Source: CALBPI01 sp039033995
Lineage (GTDB): Bacteria; Pseudomonadota; Gammaproteobacteria; Steroidobacterales; Woeseiaceae
Direction: 5' to 3'
NCBI GenBank assembly: GCA_039033995.1
Contig: JBCCBP010000006.1
Span: 1-64,000 of the forward strand
DNA length: 64,000 nt
Positions 27,140 through 36,638 of the stretch are shown here, in pieces. Position numbers and translations under genes: made by a program. Below the pieces are notes generated by a model. The model was not told where the DNA came from. It made no database searches and was given only the letters and a program-made list of their open reading frames with translations. Every line of letters starts with the position of its first letter. Within the stretch, counting starts at the first letter, position 1.

Positions 27140-28719
27140 TGAATGCCCCCCGGTGGCTTGCGGTGACACTGACCTCGCACCAGCGCACGTCCTGCACCGG
27201 ATTGCCTCAAGTCTGCGTCGCGAATCGCGAATTCGCCGTTGACGATGACATGTTGTACGCCCACTGACAAACGGTTCGGCACTTCGAAGTCCGCTCTCGC
27301 GGCAAAGGTCGCCGGGTCAAACACAATAACGTCTGCGAATGCACCCGCTCGCAGCAGACCACGGTCACACAGCTTGAGAATCTCGGCGGTTGTCGCGCTA
27401 CTACGCTGAATGAACTCTGGCAACGTCAGAACACCTTGTTCTCGCACGTATGCGGCGAATTTTTGTGGGAAACTGGCATACAGACGAGGATGCCCCCGTG
27501 TGCCATCCGAGCTTGTCACCACCCACGCTTGCTGCATAAATCGACGAATATCATCGCCATCCATATTGAATGAAGCGATACGCGTTTCGCCATCTCGTAG
27601 CAACGCGATTGCCGTCGCCACCGCAGATTGTGCTAGCTCTGTGGCGAGCGCTGCGAGTGTCTTGCCGGCGTAGGGTCCTGACGTCAGCAGTATCGCGTCG
27701 GCGCCACCACGGCGACGCAGGTTGTCGCGCATTTCCTCACGAATCCTTGCCTGTAAAACGGCATCGGCGAGCCGTTGCAACATCGCGTCCCGCCCCCCGG
27801 CGCGCGACCAGCCCGGCAACAATGCGTTGCCCAGACGCGTACCAGACGCACGCCATGGATACTGGTCCGCGGTAACGACCTGGCCCGCTGCGCGTGCGGT
27901 CTCGATGCGATCGACTACCGTTTTGCTCTGCCCCCAAACATCCACGCCCAACGCTTTGATATGCGCTATATGCACCGGTGCGCCGCTCTGGCGGCCAATG
28001 CGCAATGCTTCTTCCACGGCAGCCAACAAGCCAACCGAATAACTACTCTCATCCCGCAAATGACTCTCATACAGCCCACCATATTGCGCGGCCACATGCG
28101 CGAGCGCGATCACTTCATCTGTCGTCGCGTAGACACCCGGCGGGTAGTACAAGCCAGCAGACAGACCCAGCGCGCCTTCCTTCATTGCTTGGTCGACCAG
28201 CGCCGCCATTTGCGACAATTCCACTGGCGTCGGTGCGCGATTATCCAAACCGATGACCGTCTCGCGTACGGCATTGTGCCCAACAAATTGGGCCACATTC
28301 GGACCAACAGCTAATGTCTCGATGTGCGATCGGCGCTCAGCGATCGCCGGTGAGCCGCCACCATCATTGCCGATCACGAGCGTTGTAACGCCTTGTCGTA
28401 GATAGTGTTCGAGTGGTTGCGGTGCCTCCAAATACTGCAACGCCGATAGGGCATGAGTATGCGGGTCGATGAAACCGGGCGACACGGTGAGACCAGCCGC
28501 GTCAATCGTATCGCGGACACGATAATCGGCGTGCGCGTTATCCCCAACGGCAATGATGCGGTCGCCCGCAATGACAATATCAGCTTTGTAACTCGGTGCA
28601 CCGTCGCCGACGAAGACCATGCCATCGACGATCGCTATGTCCGCAACGGGTTTAGTGCTGGCGCAGGCGCTGAGCGCCGCGACGAGAGCCGCAGCCGACA
28701 GTCTCGATACCACCATCAC
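27136..28719 (-). CDS. N-acyl-D-amino-acid deacylase, lipoprotein type
   Basis: 527 residues from GTG at 28719 or ATG at 28716, either way overlapping the M14 gene stop. Unlike the cytoplasmic enzymes, it begins with a lipobox (LSACAS), implying a periplasmic lipoprotein. The D-aminoacylase/amidohydrolase core is clear: SPGFIDPHTHALSALQYL supplies the metal-binding HxH, YESHLRDES and HIAHIKALG supply further ligands, and VIGNDGGGSPA is the usual loop. It hydrolyses N-acyl-D-amino acids to the D-amino acid and a carboxylate. The operon places it next to D-amino-acid dehydrogenase, consistent with releasing that enzyme's substrate. Confidence 0.88.
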   Translation of the reverse strand: MMVVSRLSAAALVAALSACASTKPVADIAIVDGMVFVGDGAPSYKADIVIAGDRIIAVGDNAHADYRVRDTIDAAGLTVSPGFIDPHTHALSALQYLEAPQPLEHYLRQGVTTLVIGNDGGGSPAIAERRSHIETLAVGPNVAQFVGHNAVRETVIGLDNRAPTPVELSQMAALVDQAMKEGALGLSAGLYYPPGVYATTDEVIALAHVAAQYGGLYESHLRDESSYSVGLLAAVEEALRIGRQSGAPVHIAHIKALGVDVWGQSKTVVDRIETARAAGQVVTADQYPWRASGTRLGNALLPGWSRAGGRDAMLQRLADAVLQARIREEMRDNLRRRGGADAILLTSGPYAGKTLAALATELAQSAVATAIALLRDGETRIASFNMDGDDIRRFMQQAWVVTSSDGTRGHPRLYASFPQKFAAYVREQGVLTLPEFIQRSSATTAEILKLCDRGLLRAGAFADVIVFDPATFAARADFEVPNRLSVGVQHVIVNGEFAIRDADLRQSGAGRALVRGQCHRKPPGGIQ

Positions 28720-29924
28720 GGTGTGGCGTGCTGCTCGAGCAAAATCTGCATCATCTCCTGTGCAAACACGCGAGCCGCTTTCGCTAGCGCCACGCGGTCC
28801 GTTTCATCCCCGACTTCGTAGGTGATCGCGGGTATCGCAAAGCGCCCATGCATGTAGTTTTTGGAGGTTGCGAGCTCTGTCTGGTGTCGTTCGGCGCGCT
28901 CAAAACGATAGTCAGACAAGCGCTCGCGACTTCGTTGCAGCCACTGGGCCGTAAAGCCGTAATCGGTACCGTCTTCCCCGACGAGTTGGGTGTAGAAAAC
29001 GTTACGGCGCGTCGAATGAAAATCGAGAAACACGATCGGAGATGTCTCCGGCAATGCCGCGAGGTTATTGATCATCGCGAGAACCGCTTGCGTCTCCGGC
29101 TCAGTAAATGGTCCCCAATCGCGATTCAGATCGACACCCCCCGTACTGTGCCGCCAATACCCACGCGTGACGCCATCCGGGTTCATCAGCGGCACGATCG
29201 ACAATCCGAAACGTGACCGAAAGCGGACGGCCAAATCACTGTCACCCAGCACCTCGTCGACGAACGCGATCATCGCTAAAGCGCCAGTCAACTCCGGCGG
29301 GTGCTGCCGACCGACAAGAATGACAGTCCCGATTGGCTGATCGGCAGGCTGCGTCGTCATCATTTGCACTGGCCGGCCTTCACGCGAACGCCCGATTTCT
29401 GTTGGCGTGACATCGGCGCGTGCGGACAGCTGCTGCATCCAATGATCGTAGTCGGCAACGGTCAGTAGCTCCTGACCGGCAATCATCTGAGTTTCCGTAT
29501 CCATATCGAGTTGCAACGTCACCCGCCGGCCGCCGTGGTCAACACTGATCGAAGATTCATCGATGGCTACCCATTCGCCCGTCGACGTCTTGCGCTTCGG
29601 GACATAACGATGCTTGTGATGCTCATACCGCAAGCGCACGGTCACCGGACCGGCCGAGACAGGTGATACGGAAAACGCATACCAGGGGCTTGGATTGATC
29701 GGTTTGTCCTCTGGCGCCAACCAGACATCGATCACAGTGGACGACTGTGCAAGACAACCCAACATTCCACCGCCGTCGAAATCCGCCGATAAGCGTACCC
29801 GATCGGTTACGCATACTGACTGCAACCGATCTCGCGGTGCCTGACTGGCACAGCCCGCCAACGCGACGAGCACCAACAGTGAGAACGTCGGACAGACTCT
29901 GGCTCCAAAATACTTAGGCTGCAT
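28716..29924 (-). CDS. M14 zinc carboxypeptidase-like lipoprotein
   Basis: 402 residues from the ATG at 29924, supported by AAGGAGG; an earlier start would overlap the dehydrogenase too far. A lipobox (LVALAGCAS) directs it outside the cytoplasm. An N-terminal beta-sandwich (about 40-150) precedes an M14 domain: GRQHPPELTG gives the first zinc His and Glu, GGVDLNRDW the substrate arginine-type loop, FLDFHSTRRN the second zinc His, and AITYEVGDE the catalytic Glu. The set of residues is complete. It likely trims C-terminal residues or acylated amino acids in the periplasm. Its start lies inside the dehydrogenase end by 11 bases. Confidence 0.88.
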   Translation of the reverse strand: MQPKYFGARVCPTFSLLVLVALAGCASQAPRDRLQSVCVTDRVRLSADFDGGGMLGCLAQSSTVIDVWLAPEDKPINPSPWYAFSVSPVSAGPVTVRLRYEHHKHRYVPKRKTSTGEWVAIDESSISVDHGGRRVTLQLDMDTETQMIAGQELLTVADYDHWMQQLSARADVTPTEIGRSREGRPVQMMTTQPADQPIGTVILVGRQHPPELTGALAMIAFVDEVLGDSDLAVRFRSRFGLSIVPLMNPDGVTRGYWRHSTGGVDLNRDWGPFTEPETQAVLAMINNLAALPETSPIVFLDFHSTRRNVFYTQLVGEDGTDYGFTAQWLQRSRERLSDYRFERAERHQTELATSKNYMHGRFAIPAITYEVGDETDRVALAKAARVFAQEMMQILLEQHATP

Positions 29925-31134
29925 ATTGCCTCCTTGGTGGGGTGCCGATTTCACGGGCCACGAATTCCGCGGTCGCGGTCGATAACGTCCATCCATACAT
30001 ACCGTGCCCCATATTCAAATAAACCCCGGGAATGCGCGACGGCCCAACAATCGGTAGCGACGTTGGCGTGGCCGGTCGCACACCGGTCCAGGTTGACAGC
30101 AGGTGATCATAGTCAGCCGCCGCCGGCAACCGTCCGCGCGCCACCTGAATGAGATCAACAATACGTTGTCGACGCCTCTCATTATCAGGGTGACCAAAAT
30201 CCGCGAATCCGGCAATACGCACGACATCACCCACACGGGAACAAACAAACTTGCGCTCGGCATCCGTCACGGCGACATCCGGCGCAGAAGGTCCCGGTGG
30301 CGCGGTCAGGCTGTAGCCGGTGACGGGAACAATGGGCAGTTGAATACCCAGTTGTCGCAGCAACGACTTACCCGCCGATCCCGTACAAATAACAACGGCA
30401 TCTGGCCTGAGATCGCGACCACTGGAGGTGGCAATATCAACACCGCGCTCGGTCGCAGTGATACGGTCGACGCTCTCATTGAAACGATAACGTACACCAA
30501 ACTGCTCACGACTCGCTTCGGCGAGACCCCGACTAAAACGCTCCGCATCGCCGACCTCATCCTGCGGAATCCAAAGACCACCCGCCAATTTCCCGCTTAG
30601 CCCCGACAAGCTCGGGTCGACCTGCGTGCAACCCTTAGAATCCAGCACCTCAATCGCCAAACCACGCCCTGCGTAGCTCTTGCCGGCCGCGGCCAGCGCA
30701 CGATTCGTCGTAAATATAACGAGCTTCCCGGACTGACGCCGCACAAATTCGATATCGGTATCATGGGTCAGTCGGTTCAGCGCTTCCCGCGACGCTGCGG
30801 TCATCTCCGCGAGTTGTTGACTATAGGTCGCTGCGGCCGCCGGCAAACAGGCGCGCGCGAACTGCAATGACCAGCGCAGGTGCCGCAACAAAAACCCGGG
30901 TGACAAATGAAAGGCAGGATCCCGACCTGCCAAGATGCCAAGCGATTTCTTTAACACCGCGGGTGTCCCCATCGGGGCTGCGAAAGCGAAAGACAGCTGT
31001 CCGCCGTTGGCATAACTGCTTTCCATAGCGGTTTGCGGCGCACGCTCAATGACGCTGACTGTATGACCATCGCGCGCGAGTACATACGCCGTTGTCACAC
31101 CGACCACGCCAGCACCAATTACGACAATGTGCAT
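29914..31134 (-). CDS. dadA: D-amino-acid dehydrogenase (DadA-like)
   Basis: 406 residues. HIVVIGAGVVGVTTAYVLARDGHTVSVIE is the FAD-binding fold, SYANGGQLSFAFA the DadA signature, and GVRPATPTSLPIVGPS plus MGHGMYGWTLS close the site. Oxidises D-amino acids to 2-oxo acids and ammonia, passing electrons to the membrane quinone pool. First gene of a tight four-gene block with an M14 peptidase, D-aminoacylase and symporter. A strong hairpin (31152-31179) separates it from the TonB receptor upstream. No alanine racemase is adjacent, so it is not the usual alanine catabolic operon. Confidence 0.88.
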   Translation of the reverse strand: MHIVVIGAGVVGVTTAYVLARDGHTVSVIERAPQTAMESSYANGGQLSFAFAAPMGTPAVLKKSLGILAGRDPAFHLSPGFLLRHLRWSLQFARACLPAAAATYSQQLAEMTAASREALNRLTHDTDIEFVRRQSGKLVIFTTNRALAAAGKSYAGRGLAIEVLDSKGCTQVDPSLSGLSGKLAGGLWIPQDEVGDAERFSRGLAEASREQFGVRYRFNESVDRITATERGVDIATSSGRDLRPDAVVICTGSAGKSLLRQLGIQLPIVPVTGYSLTAPPGPSAPDVAVTDAERKFVCSRVGDVVRIAGFADFGHPDNERRRQRIVDLIQVARGRLPAAADYDHLLSTWTGVRPATPTSLPIVGPSRIPGVYLNMGHGMYGWTLSTATAEFVAREIGTPPRRQYAA

Positions 31135-31151
31135 AGCTTTGCCTCATACCC

Positions 31152-31179
31152 GACCGCCACACGGAAGCGTGTGGCGGTC
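31152..31179. promoter_or_regulatory. 12-bp stem-loop between TonB receptor and dadA
   Basis: GACCGCCACACG and CGTGTGGCGGTC form a perfect 12-base stem around a GAAG loop. It lies in the 57-base gap just after the receptor stop. On the minus strand it is followed by GGGTATGAGG, not a U run, so it is not a standard intrinsic terminator. More likely it protects the 3' end of receptor mRNA or lowers expression of the genes behind it. Confidence 0.6.
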
Positions 31180-31191
31180 AGGAATTGGTAA

Positions 31192-34122
31192 TCAGAAGTC
31201 CTTGCGCAGGTCGATGTAGAGAAATCTGCCGCGGTTGGTGTGTAACGTATCGAAATAGCCGCTGGCAAATTCGTCGGCGATTGGCGGGTCTTCATCGAAT
31301 ACATTACGCGCGCCAAGCCGCACACGTGTATCACCGCCTAACCATTCGCTGAAGGTGTACTCCCCATACACCGCAAGCGTATCGAACGCGTCGATAACAA
31401 AGATCTCGTCATCCGGGCCAGTCACTGACGTATCGATGACCTCGCCGACGTAGGTATAGAAAGCACCCGCTCCCCACTGCCCCTTGCGCCAGTTGAGACT
31501 CGCGGTCGAACGCCATTCGGGACGACCATTCTGCTCAATCAGACTCGCTGCGCCCGGCACATCCACCGCTTCGTTGATATTACCGGCATCAATCGCAGCG
31601 ATCAGTTGTGCTGCCGGCGGCGATGGCTCCTGGAAGGCGGTATCCAGATGCGCGGCGTTAAATGCAAAATCAAAGTTACCGAATCGTTGTGTATCAAAAC
31701 TATATGCGATGCCGATATCCAGGCCCTTGAACTCTCGCGGCGTCAGGTTGGTGAAGCTGTCCCTGACCTCTACAATCTCGCCAGCGGGGGCCAGGCCAGC
31801 GGCAGTGAAGAGTGCCGTCGTATCGGCGTCCGGATTAGCCCGAATCACGTTCGGATTGAAGCTGCCTTGCAGACGCAGCAAATAGTCGAGAGAGATCTGA
31901 TTTTGATCGCCGAAGATCCCAACGACATCCGTCTGTTGAATCTCCCACCAATCCACAGTGAGTGTCAGCCCATCAATGAACGACGGCTGGAAGACAAAAC
32001 CAACCGTGACGTTTTCATTTTCCTCCGGCTGTAAGTCGGGGCCGCCGGAGCGCACACTTTCAACAGAGGCACCGTCGCAGTCACCAGTATCGAATGCACT
32101 GCCGTTTGCTCTGGCGGTGGCCTCGCAAATGATCCAGTCTTCGCGACCGCCATTAACGCGGCGAATACCCGTCGCATTGATTTGCTCCAGATTCGGTGCG
32201 CGGAAGCCCTCGGAATAGGCGGCTCGCACCTGGAAGTCGGGATGCAGATACCAGGACAGCGCGAATTTCGGCTTCGTTACACTGCCGACGTCCGAGTAGC
32301 TCTCAGATCGGATCGCCAGCTGCGCGGCCAAATTGTTGACCAGCGGGATATCCATCGATTCGGACACCAGAGGAATAGCGAACTCGACGTACGCAGAGGC
32401 TACGTCGCGATCACCGCGAGTATCGGGCGTCGGGCTTGAGCCAACAACATCGCTGCCAATCACATTCCCGGTTACGATGTCTCTAAATTGAATGGTGCCA
32501 TCGAGGCGAGCATCCCGATCATCGACGAACTCCTCGCGTCGAAATTCGAGACCAAACGCAATGCCAAGATCGCCAGCCGGCATCGAAGCCAGGCTGCCGT
32601 TGGAGAGCTTCAGATCCGCAAGCGTGAGCTCCGTGCTGCCGATACGCGAAACCGGTACGACAAAGCTATCGATCGTCGATTGCGAGTTCGCCGCCGTGTT
32701 TGGTGCGTCGGTATCGTTGATGTCTCCACCGGCGAATATGTTGTAAGCATCGGGCGTAATTCGCGCGATCGCACGCTGGAAGAGTGTGGTGCTCATCCGA
32801 TTGGTGATATCCGTTGTTTCCGACTTCGAGTGCAGCGCTGCTGTCTCCCAGTCCCAGTTGCCGAACTGGCCGCGCAGACCACCCAGCACGCGGAAACTGT
32901 CGTTCTCTACATTAATCATCCGAGGGCCTGCATCGAGCGCACGATAATCGCGCACCTCGAGATCCACACCGAACGGGTTGTAGAACGCTGTCGCCGGCAC
33001 CACGAAACGACCGCTGGAGAGCACTTGTGCCGTCTCACGCTGTTTGTTGTAGTCCGAATGGTAGTAGGTGAACTCACCGAAGAACTGATTGCCGCTCTCA
33101 AAATCGTGGTTCAGGAACACCATCATATTCTGGCGCTCGGTATTGCCAACCAAATCCCGATAACGGGAGCGATTCAGCCGCAACGCCGTATCGATACTGC
33201 CGCCGTTGTCGGCGCAAACACCATTGCCCAGATCGACGAGGCAGCCATCCAGGGAGTTTGGCTGAATATGAAAATCGTCATCACCGATAGCGGCAATAGC
33301 GCCACCCAATGCGCGGAATTCCGCGAACTGCGTTTGCGTGCTCAAGTTGCGTAGCTGCGTATCACCCTCAAACGGTGTTCCCTCAAAGAATGGCCGCAGG
33401 TCTTCGGTACCCGAGTATTCGCGTTCCGTTGCCGGCATCGCGCTGCGATCCAGAAAGTTGGCAAATACCGATAGATTAGTTCGACCGTCATTGAAGTCCT
33501 TGCCGAACTTAACGGTGCCTGTCCACTCGTCCAACGAAGTGCCCTGCGATTGACTGTTACGTAGCGACACCGACAGGCCTTCGTAGTCCGTCTCAGTGAT
33601 CGTGTTGATAACGCCAGCCACCGCATCCGTGCCATAAATCGCAGCCGCGCCGTCTCGCAAGACTTCGAGCCGCTCAATACCGGTAATAGGCAACGCATTG
33701 GAATTGACGGTGACGACAGGCACGAAGTCTTCGACCTGAGTGCCGGGGTGCAAGACCATTCGGCGACCGTTCAGGAGTACGAGCGTATTGCCCGTGCCGA
33801 TACCGCGCAGGTTAATCGAGCCGATATCACCGCGCGCGCCGTTGACCCCGGTGAACGAGGCCTCGTTAAATGTCACGGCGCCAATTTGCGGAATCGACCG
33901 CAATAACTCTTCACCGCTTGTCACGCCAGTCAACTCAATATCCTCAGCACTCAGAACCGATACTGGCAGCGCGCCACCGATGTCCGAGCCCTTTATTTGT
34001 GAACCGACGACGATGATCTCTTCTAACGCATCTTCCTCAACGCCAGACTCGTCTTGTGCCAGCGTTACTGCAGGCAATGACAGCAACAAGATACCGCCTA
34101 GCAACTTTGAATACCGGATCAT
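31192..34122 (-). CDS. TonB-dependent outer-membrane receptor
   Basis: 976 residues from the ATG at 34122 (AGGGGAG upstream). A signal peptide (LLLSLPAVTLAQ) is followed by the TonB-box region EEIIVVGSQIKG and a plug domain with LRGIGTGNTLVLLNGRRM and IERLEVLRDGAAAIYGTDAV. The rest is a long beta barrel, with conserved FRAPNLEQINATG, ending in the aromatic FLYIDLRKDF. The shape is that of the large CirA/peptide-or-carbohydrate type receptors, not of siderophore receptors. Position between a LysR regulator and the D-amino-acid genes suggests it brings in peptides, muropeptides or acylated amino acids. No partner ExbBD or TonB is nearby. Confidence 0.9.
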   Translation of the reverse strand: MIRYSKLLGGILLLSLPAVTLAQDESGVEEDALEEIIVVGSQIKGSDIGGALPVSVLSAEDIELTGVTSGEELLRSIPQIGAVTFNEASFTGVNGARGDIGSINLRGIGTGNTLVLLNGRRMVLHPGTQVEDFVPVVTVNSNALPITGIERLEVLRDGAAAIYGTDAVAGVINTITETDYEGLSVSLRNSQSQGTSLDEWTGTVKFGKDFNDGRTNLSVFANFLDRSAMPATEREYSGTEDLRPFFEGTPFEGDTQLRNLSTQTQFAEFRALGGAIAAIGDDDFHIQPNSLDGCLVDLGNGVCADNGGSIDTALRLNRSRYRDLVGNTERQNMMVFLNHDFESGNQFFGEFTYYHSDYNKQRETAQVLSSGRFVVPATAFYNPFGVDLEVRDYRALDAGPRMINVENDSFRVLGGLRGQFGNWDWETAALHSKSETTDITNRMSTTLFQRAIARITPDAYNIFAGGDINDTDAPNTAANSQSTIDSFVVPVSRIGSTELTLADLKLSNGSLASMPAGDLGIAFGLEFRREEFVDDRDARLDGTIQFRDIVTGNVIGSDVVGSSPTPDTRGDRDVASAYVEFAIPLVSESMDIPLVNNLAAQLAIRSESYSDVGSVTKPKFALSWYLHPDFQVRAAYSEGFRAPNLEQINATGIRRVNGGREDWIICEATARANGSAFDTGDCDGASVESVRSGGPDLQPEENENVTVGFVFQPSFIDGLTLTVDWWEIQQTDVVGIFGDQNQISLDYLLRLQGSFNPNVIRANPDADTTALFTAAGLAPAGEIVEVRDSFTNLTPREFKGLDIGIAYSFDTQRFGNFDFAFNAAHLDTAFQEPSPPAAQLIAAIDAGNINEAVDVPGAASLIEQNGRPEWRSTASLNWRKGQWGAGAFYTYVGEVIDTSVTGPDDEIFVIDAFDTLAVYGEYTFSEWLGGDTRVRLGARNVFDEDPPIADEFASGYFDTLHTNRGRFLYIDLRKDF

Positions 34123-34172
34123 GGTTAGCTCCCCTTCTTCTTCTAGTCCCGGCACAACGTGTCACAGACAGC

Positions 34173-34192
34173 TTGTCGCTATCAAGCGACAA
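34173..34192. promoter_or_regulatory. Hairpin/inverted repeat upstream of TonB receptor
   Basis: TTGTCGCT, ATCA, AGCGACAA: an 8-base perfect inverted repeat 51 bases upstream of the receptor start and 37 bases after the LysR stop. It could be a regulator site or a leader hairpin. No U run on either strand, so probably not a terminator. Confidence 0.4.
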
Positions 34193-34228
34193 ATTGAAAG
34201 AGGGATATAACTTTTGGTTATGACTTAG

Positions 34229-35107
34229 TCAGGCCGTTAGTGCGTAGCCGAAATCATCGAGCAGTTCGGCCTCCGCTTTGGACAGGCTGTGTCCTTCACG
34301 CAACATGGCACCGACATCAAACGTTGGCCCCTCGCGCAACGGGACAATGGCCACTTGATCGCTGGTAGAAAGCTGCGCGGCAAACTCGTCGACCACAGCG
34401 AGGCCCAGCCCACGCTCCGCCATCGACAAAGCCAAATAATAGGTGTTCGCCACAATAACGCGCGACGGCGGGTGTTGCGCGTCCACATGCTGACTCAGCA
34501 GTTGGCCAAGCGGCGCCTGAGTGCTGAGTTGAATAATCGGGTGCCCGACAAGGTCGGCCAGCGAAACAGCCCCCTTGGCAGCGAGCGCGGTATCGGCCTT
34601 CACGAGGCAGACGAACTTACCCTCCGTCAGTGGGACTACACGAAGCCCGGGTCTGCTACTCGGGTGGTACATCACGGCGACATCGATCGTCTCATCGCGC
34701 AACGCTGCCACAACTTCGTCGTAGTGCATTGTTTCAACATGGAGATTGATATCCGGATATCGCTCGGCAAAACGCGCGACGGCATTGGCGCCGACGGACA
34801 TTGCGATGCTTGGCGCCATGGCGATGCGTACCGACGTACGTCGACGCAACTGGACGTCGCGTGCAACCGCTTGAAACTTAGCCAGCTCAGCCTTTACACG
34901 GGCGGCTGCCGTATACAGCTCATCCGCTTCGCGCGTGGGTACGAGACCGGAAGCTGCGCGTTCGAACAACGGAAAGCCAAGCTCCTGTTCTGCGAGTCGC
35001 AGCGCTTTCGACAACGCAGGTTGGGACACGTTGAGAACGCTGGCGGCCTGGCTGATCGAACCCGCCGCGTAGATCGCGTGAAAAATTTCGATGTGACGAG
35101 TACGCAT
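34229..35107 (-). CDS. LysR family transcriptional regulator
   Basis: 292 residues from the ATG at 35107; the frame runs to 35146 but typical LysR proteins begin at MRTRHIEIFHAIYAAG. Residues 1-60 are the HTH (SISQAASVLNVSQPALSKALRLAEQELGFPLF), and the remainder is a periplasmic-binding-like effector domain. It is upstream of, and on the same strand as, the TonB receptor and D-amino-acid operon, so it may run into them as well as control them; LysR genes are more often divergent. The ligand is unknown, perhaps a D-amino acid. Confidence 0.92.
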   Translation of the reverse strand: MRTRHIEIFHAIYAAGSISQAASVLNVSQPALSKALRLAEQELGFPLFERAASGLVPTREADELYTAAARVKAELAKFQAVARDVQLRRRTSVRIAMAPSIAMSVGANAVARFAERYPDINLHVETMHYDEVVAALRDETIDVAVMYHPSSRPGLRVVPLTEGKFVCLVKADTALAAKGAVSLADLVGHPIIQLSTQAPLGQLLSQHVDAQHPPSRVIVANTYYLALSMAERGLGLAVVDEFAAQLSTSDQVAIVPLREGPTFDVGAMLREGHSLSKAEAELLDDFGYALTA

Positions 35108-35204
35108 GCAGCCCACTTGGCGACTTTGACTCGTGGAGCATAGCACCAGCCAACGTCGACAGGGACTGCCAGGGCGACAGCATTAGCTGACGTTAGTAAC
35201 GCAC

Positions 35205-36626
35205 CTAGCCGGTCATGAAGCGCAGATCGGTGCTGTTGAAGTTGCCGAGGTTGGGTAGCGCGTCATTGAGTTCTGCTGGCGTCAGTCCGAACCAGCCCCC
35301 AAGCGTAGCCGCGTATTGCTCCACCGAGACGCCGGGAATCAAGCGGCCGCGATCATCGGTGTAATCCGGTGCGCTGATATCAGAGCTCGGGAAGCTGCCG
35401 TACACGCGCTGACCACGTACGCTGCCACCGGCGACGAAATGATGGCCTGCCCAGCCATGGTCGGAACCATCCCCGTTGTCGTTCAATGTGCGTCCAAAAT
35501 CGGCCGCCGTAAACAACGTCACGTCCTGCCAGACACCTAATTCGACCATCGCATCGCGGAAAGCGGTGATGCCACCGACGAGTTGTTGTTGCAGTCCAGG
35601 CAACGACTGCGCCTGGTTACTATGACTGTCAAAACCACCCATACCAACAAAGAACACTTGACGAGACACATTCAACTCGTTGCGTAGTGAAATCGCTTCG
35701 GCGACCGCACGAAGTTGACCACCCGCCTGCCCACCTGGAAACTGGGTCGACAGTGGTGTGCGGTTTTCATAAAACTCCCGGAAATCCTGGCTCACACCAA
35801 TCCCTGTGCTCTGCAGCGACAGGAAATCGTTCGCGAACTGGTTTTCCGAGGAGCCGCCGCTTGATGTCAGGATCGACTCGATCTGATCGCGCACGGCATC
35901 GTGCTCGCTGGTCGTACCGAGTATGTTGCGTGTCTCAAGAATTCGAATCGGCAAAGCACCTGATGATGACAAGGCGAACGGCGCTTCACCAGCGCCACTC
36001 AGGAACACCGTGTTGCCGAACGTCGTGATGGCAGCGAGATCTGTGCGCAGCGACGGATCGGATGCCTTCATACGATCGATGAATCTACCGCCCCATCCCT
36101 GCAACTCTCCCTCGGTATTAAACGACATCCAGGTGGACTGTTGATCGTTATGCGAGAACAACTGCTTCGGCAGTGGCACTGAGCGATTGTTGAACTGCTG
36201 ACGTGTCGTCGGCTGAATCAACGGACCCACGCCACCCACAACAGCCAGCTCTCCTGCATCAAACAGATCAACCAGAGGCGAATACTCGGCCGCCAAGCCG
36301 AACTCACGGCCACCGAGAACACCGCTATTCAGCGGGTTCAGCGGTACAAGATCGGCACGCAAACGACTCTGCGCAGCCGGGTTTGCCGCGTAGGCATCCA
36401 GTAACGACTCCCGCGTATTCGAAAACAGATTGTAGGAGGCGTTGTCACGCGGTATCAGCACATCGTTGTTATCGATGCCACCGAAGAAAAACAAACAGAC
36501 GAGCGCTTTGTAGCCTGAGGTATCGGCAGCGCGTGCTGACTGCGTCAGCAAATTGGGTAGCAGACCACCAGCGCAAGCCGCTGTCACGCTACGACTCAGA
36601 AAATCCCGACGAGAGTGATGTTTCAT
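35205..36626 (-). CDS. DUF1501 exported protein (Tat signal)
   Basis: 473 residues with a Tat signal (HSRRDFLSRS followed by AACAGGLLPNLL). The body is a DUF1501 protein, a sulfatase/phosphatase-like fold: LVCLFFFGGIDNNDVLIPRD, GMGGFDSHSNQ, TLFTAADFGRTLNDNGDGSDHGWAGHHFVAGG. The conserved D-H and histidine cluster near the end is the likely metal site. DUF1501 and DUF1800 nearly always form a pair, as they do here, with 12 bases between them. Their biochemical role is unresolved. AAGGAG precedes the start. Confidence 0.9.
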   Translation of the reverse strand: MKHHSRRDFLSRSVTAACAGGLLPNLLTQSARAADTSGYKALVCLFFFGGIDNNDVLIPRDNASYNLFSNTRESLLDAYAANPAAQSRLRADLVPLNPLNSGVLGGREFGLAAEYSPLVDLFDAGELAVVGGVGPLIQPTTRQQFNNRSVPLPKQLFSHNDQQSTWMSFNTEGELQGWGGRFIDRMKASDPSLRTDLAAITTFGNTVFLSGAGEAPFALSSSGALPIRILETRNILGTTSEHDAVRDQIESILTSSGGSSENQFANDFLSLQSTGIGVSQDFREFYENRTPLSTQFPGGQAGGQLRAVAEAISLRNELNVSRQVFFVGMGGFDSHSNQAQSLPGLQQQLVGGITAFRDAMVELGVWQDVTLFTAADFGRTLNDNGDGSDHGWAGHHFVAGGSVRGQRVYGSFPSSDISAPDYTDDRGRLIPGVSVEQYAATLGGWFGLTPAELNDALPNLGNFNSTDLRFMTG

Positions 36627-36638
36627 GTTCAGGACTCC

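Noticed and set aside
32488..33354. 288-residue plus-strand frame opposite the TonB receptor
   Set aside because: Arg/His/Val-rich shadow of the receptor barrel; no motif or start signal.
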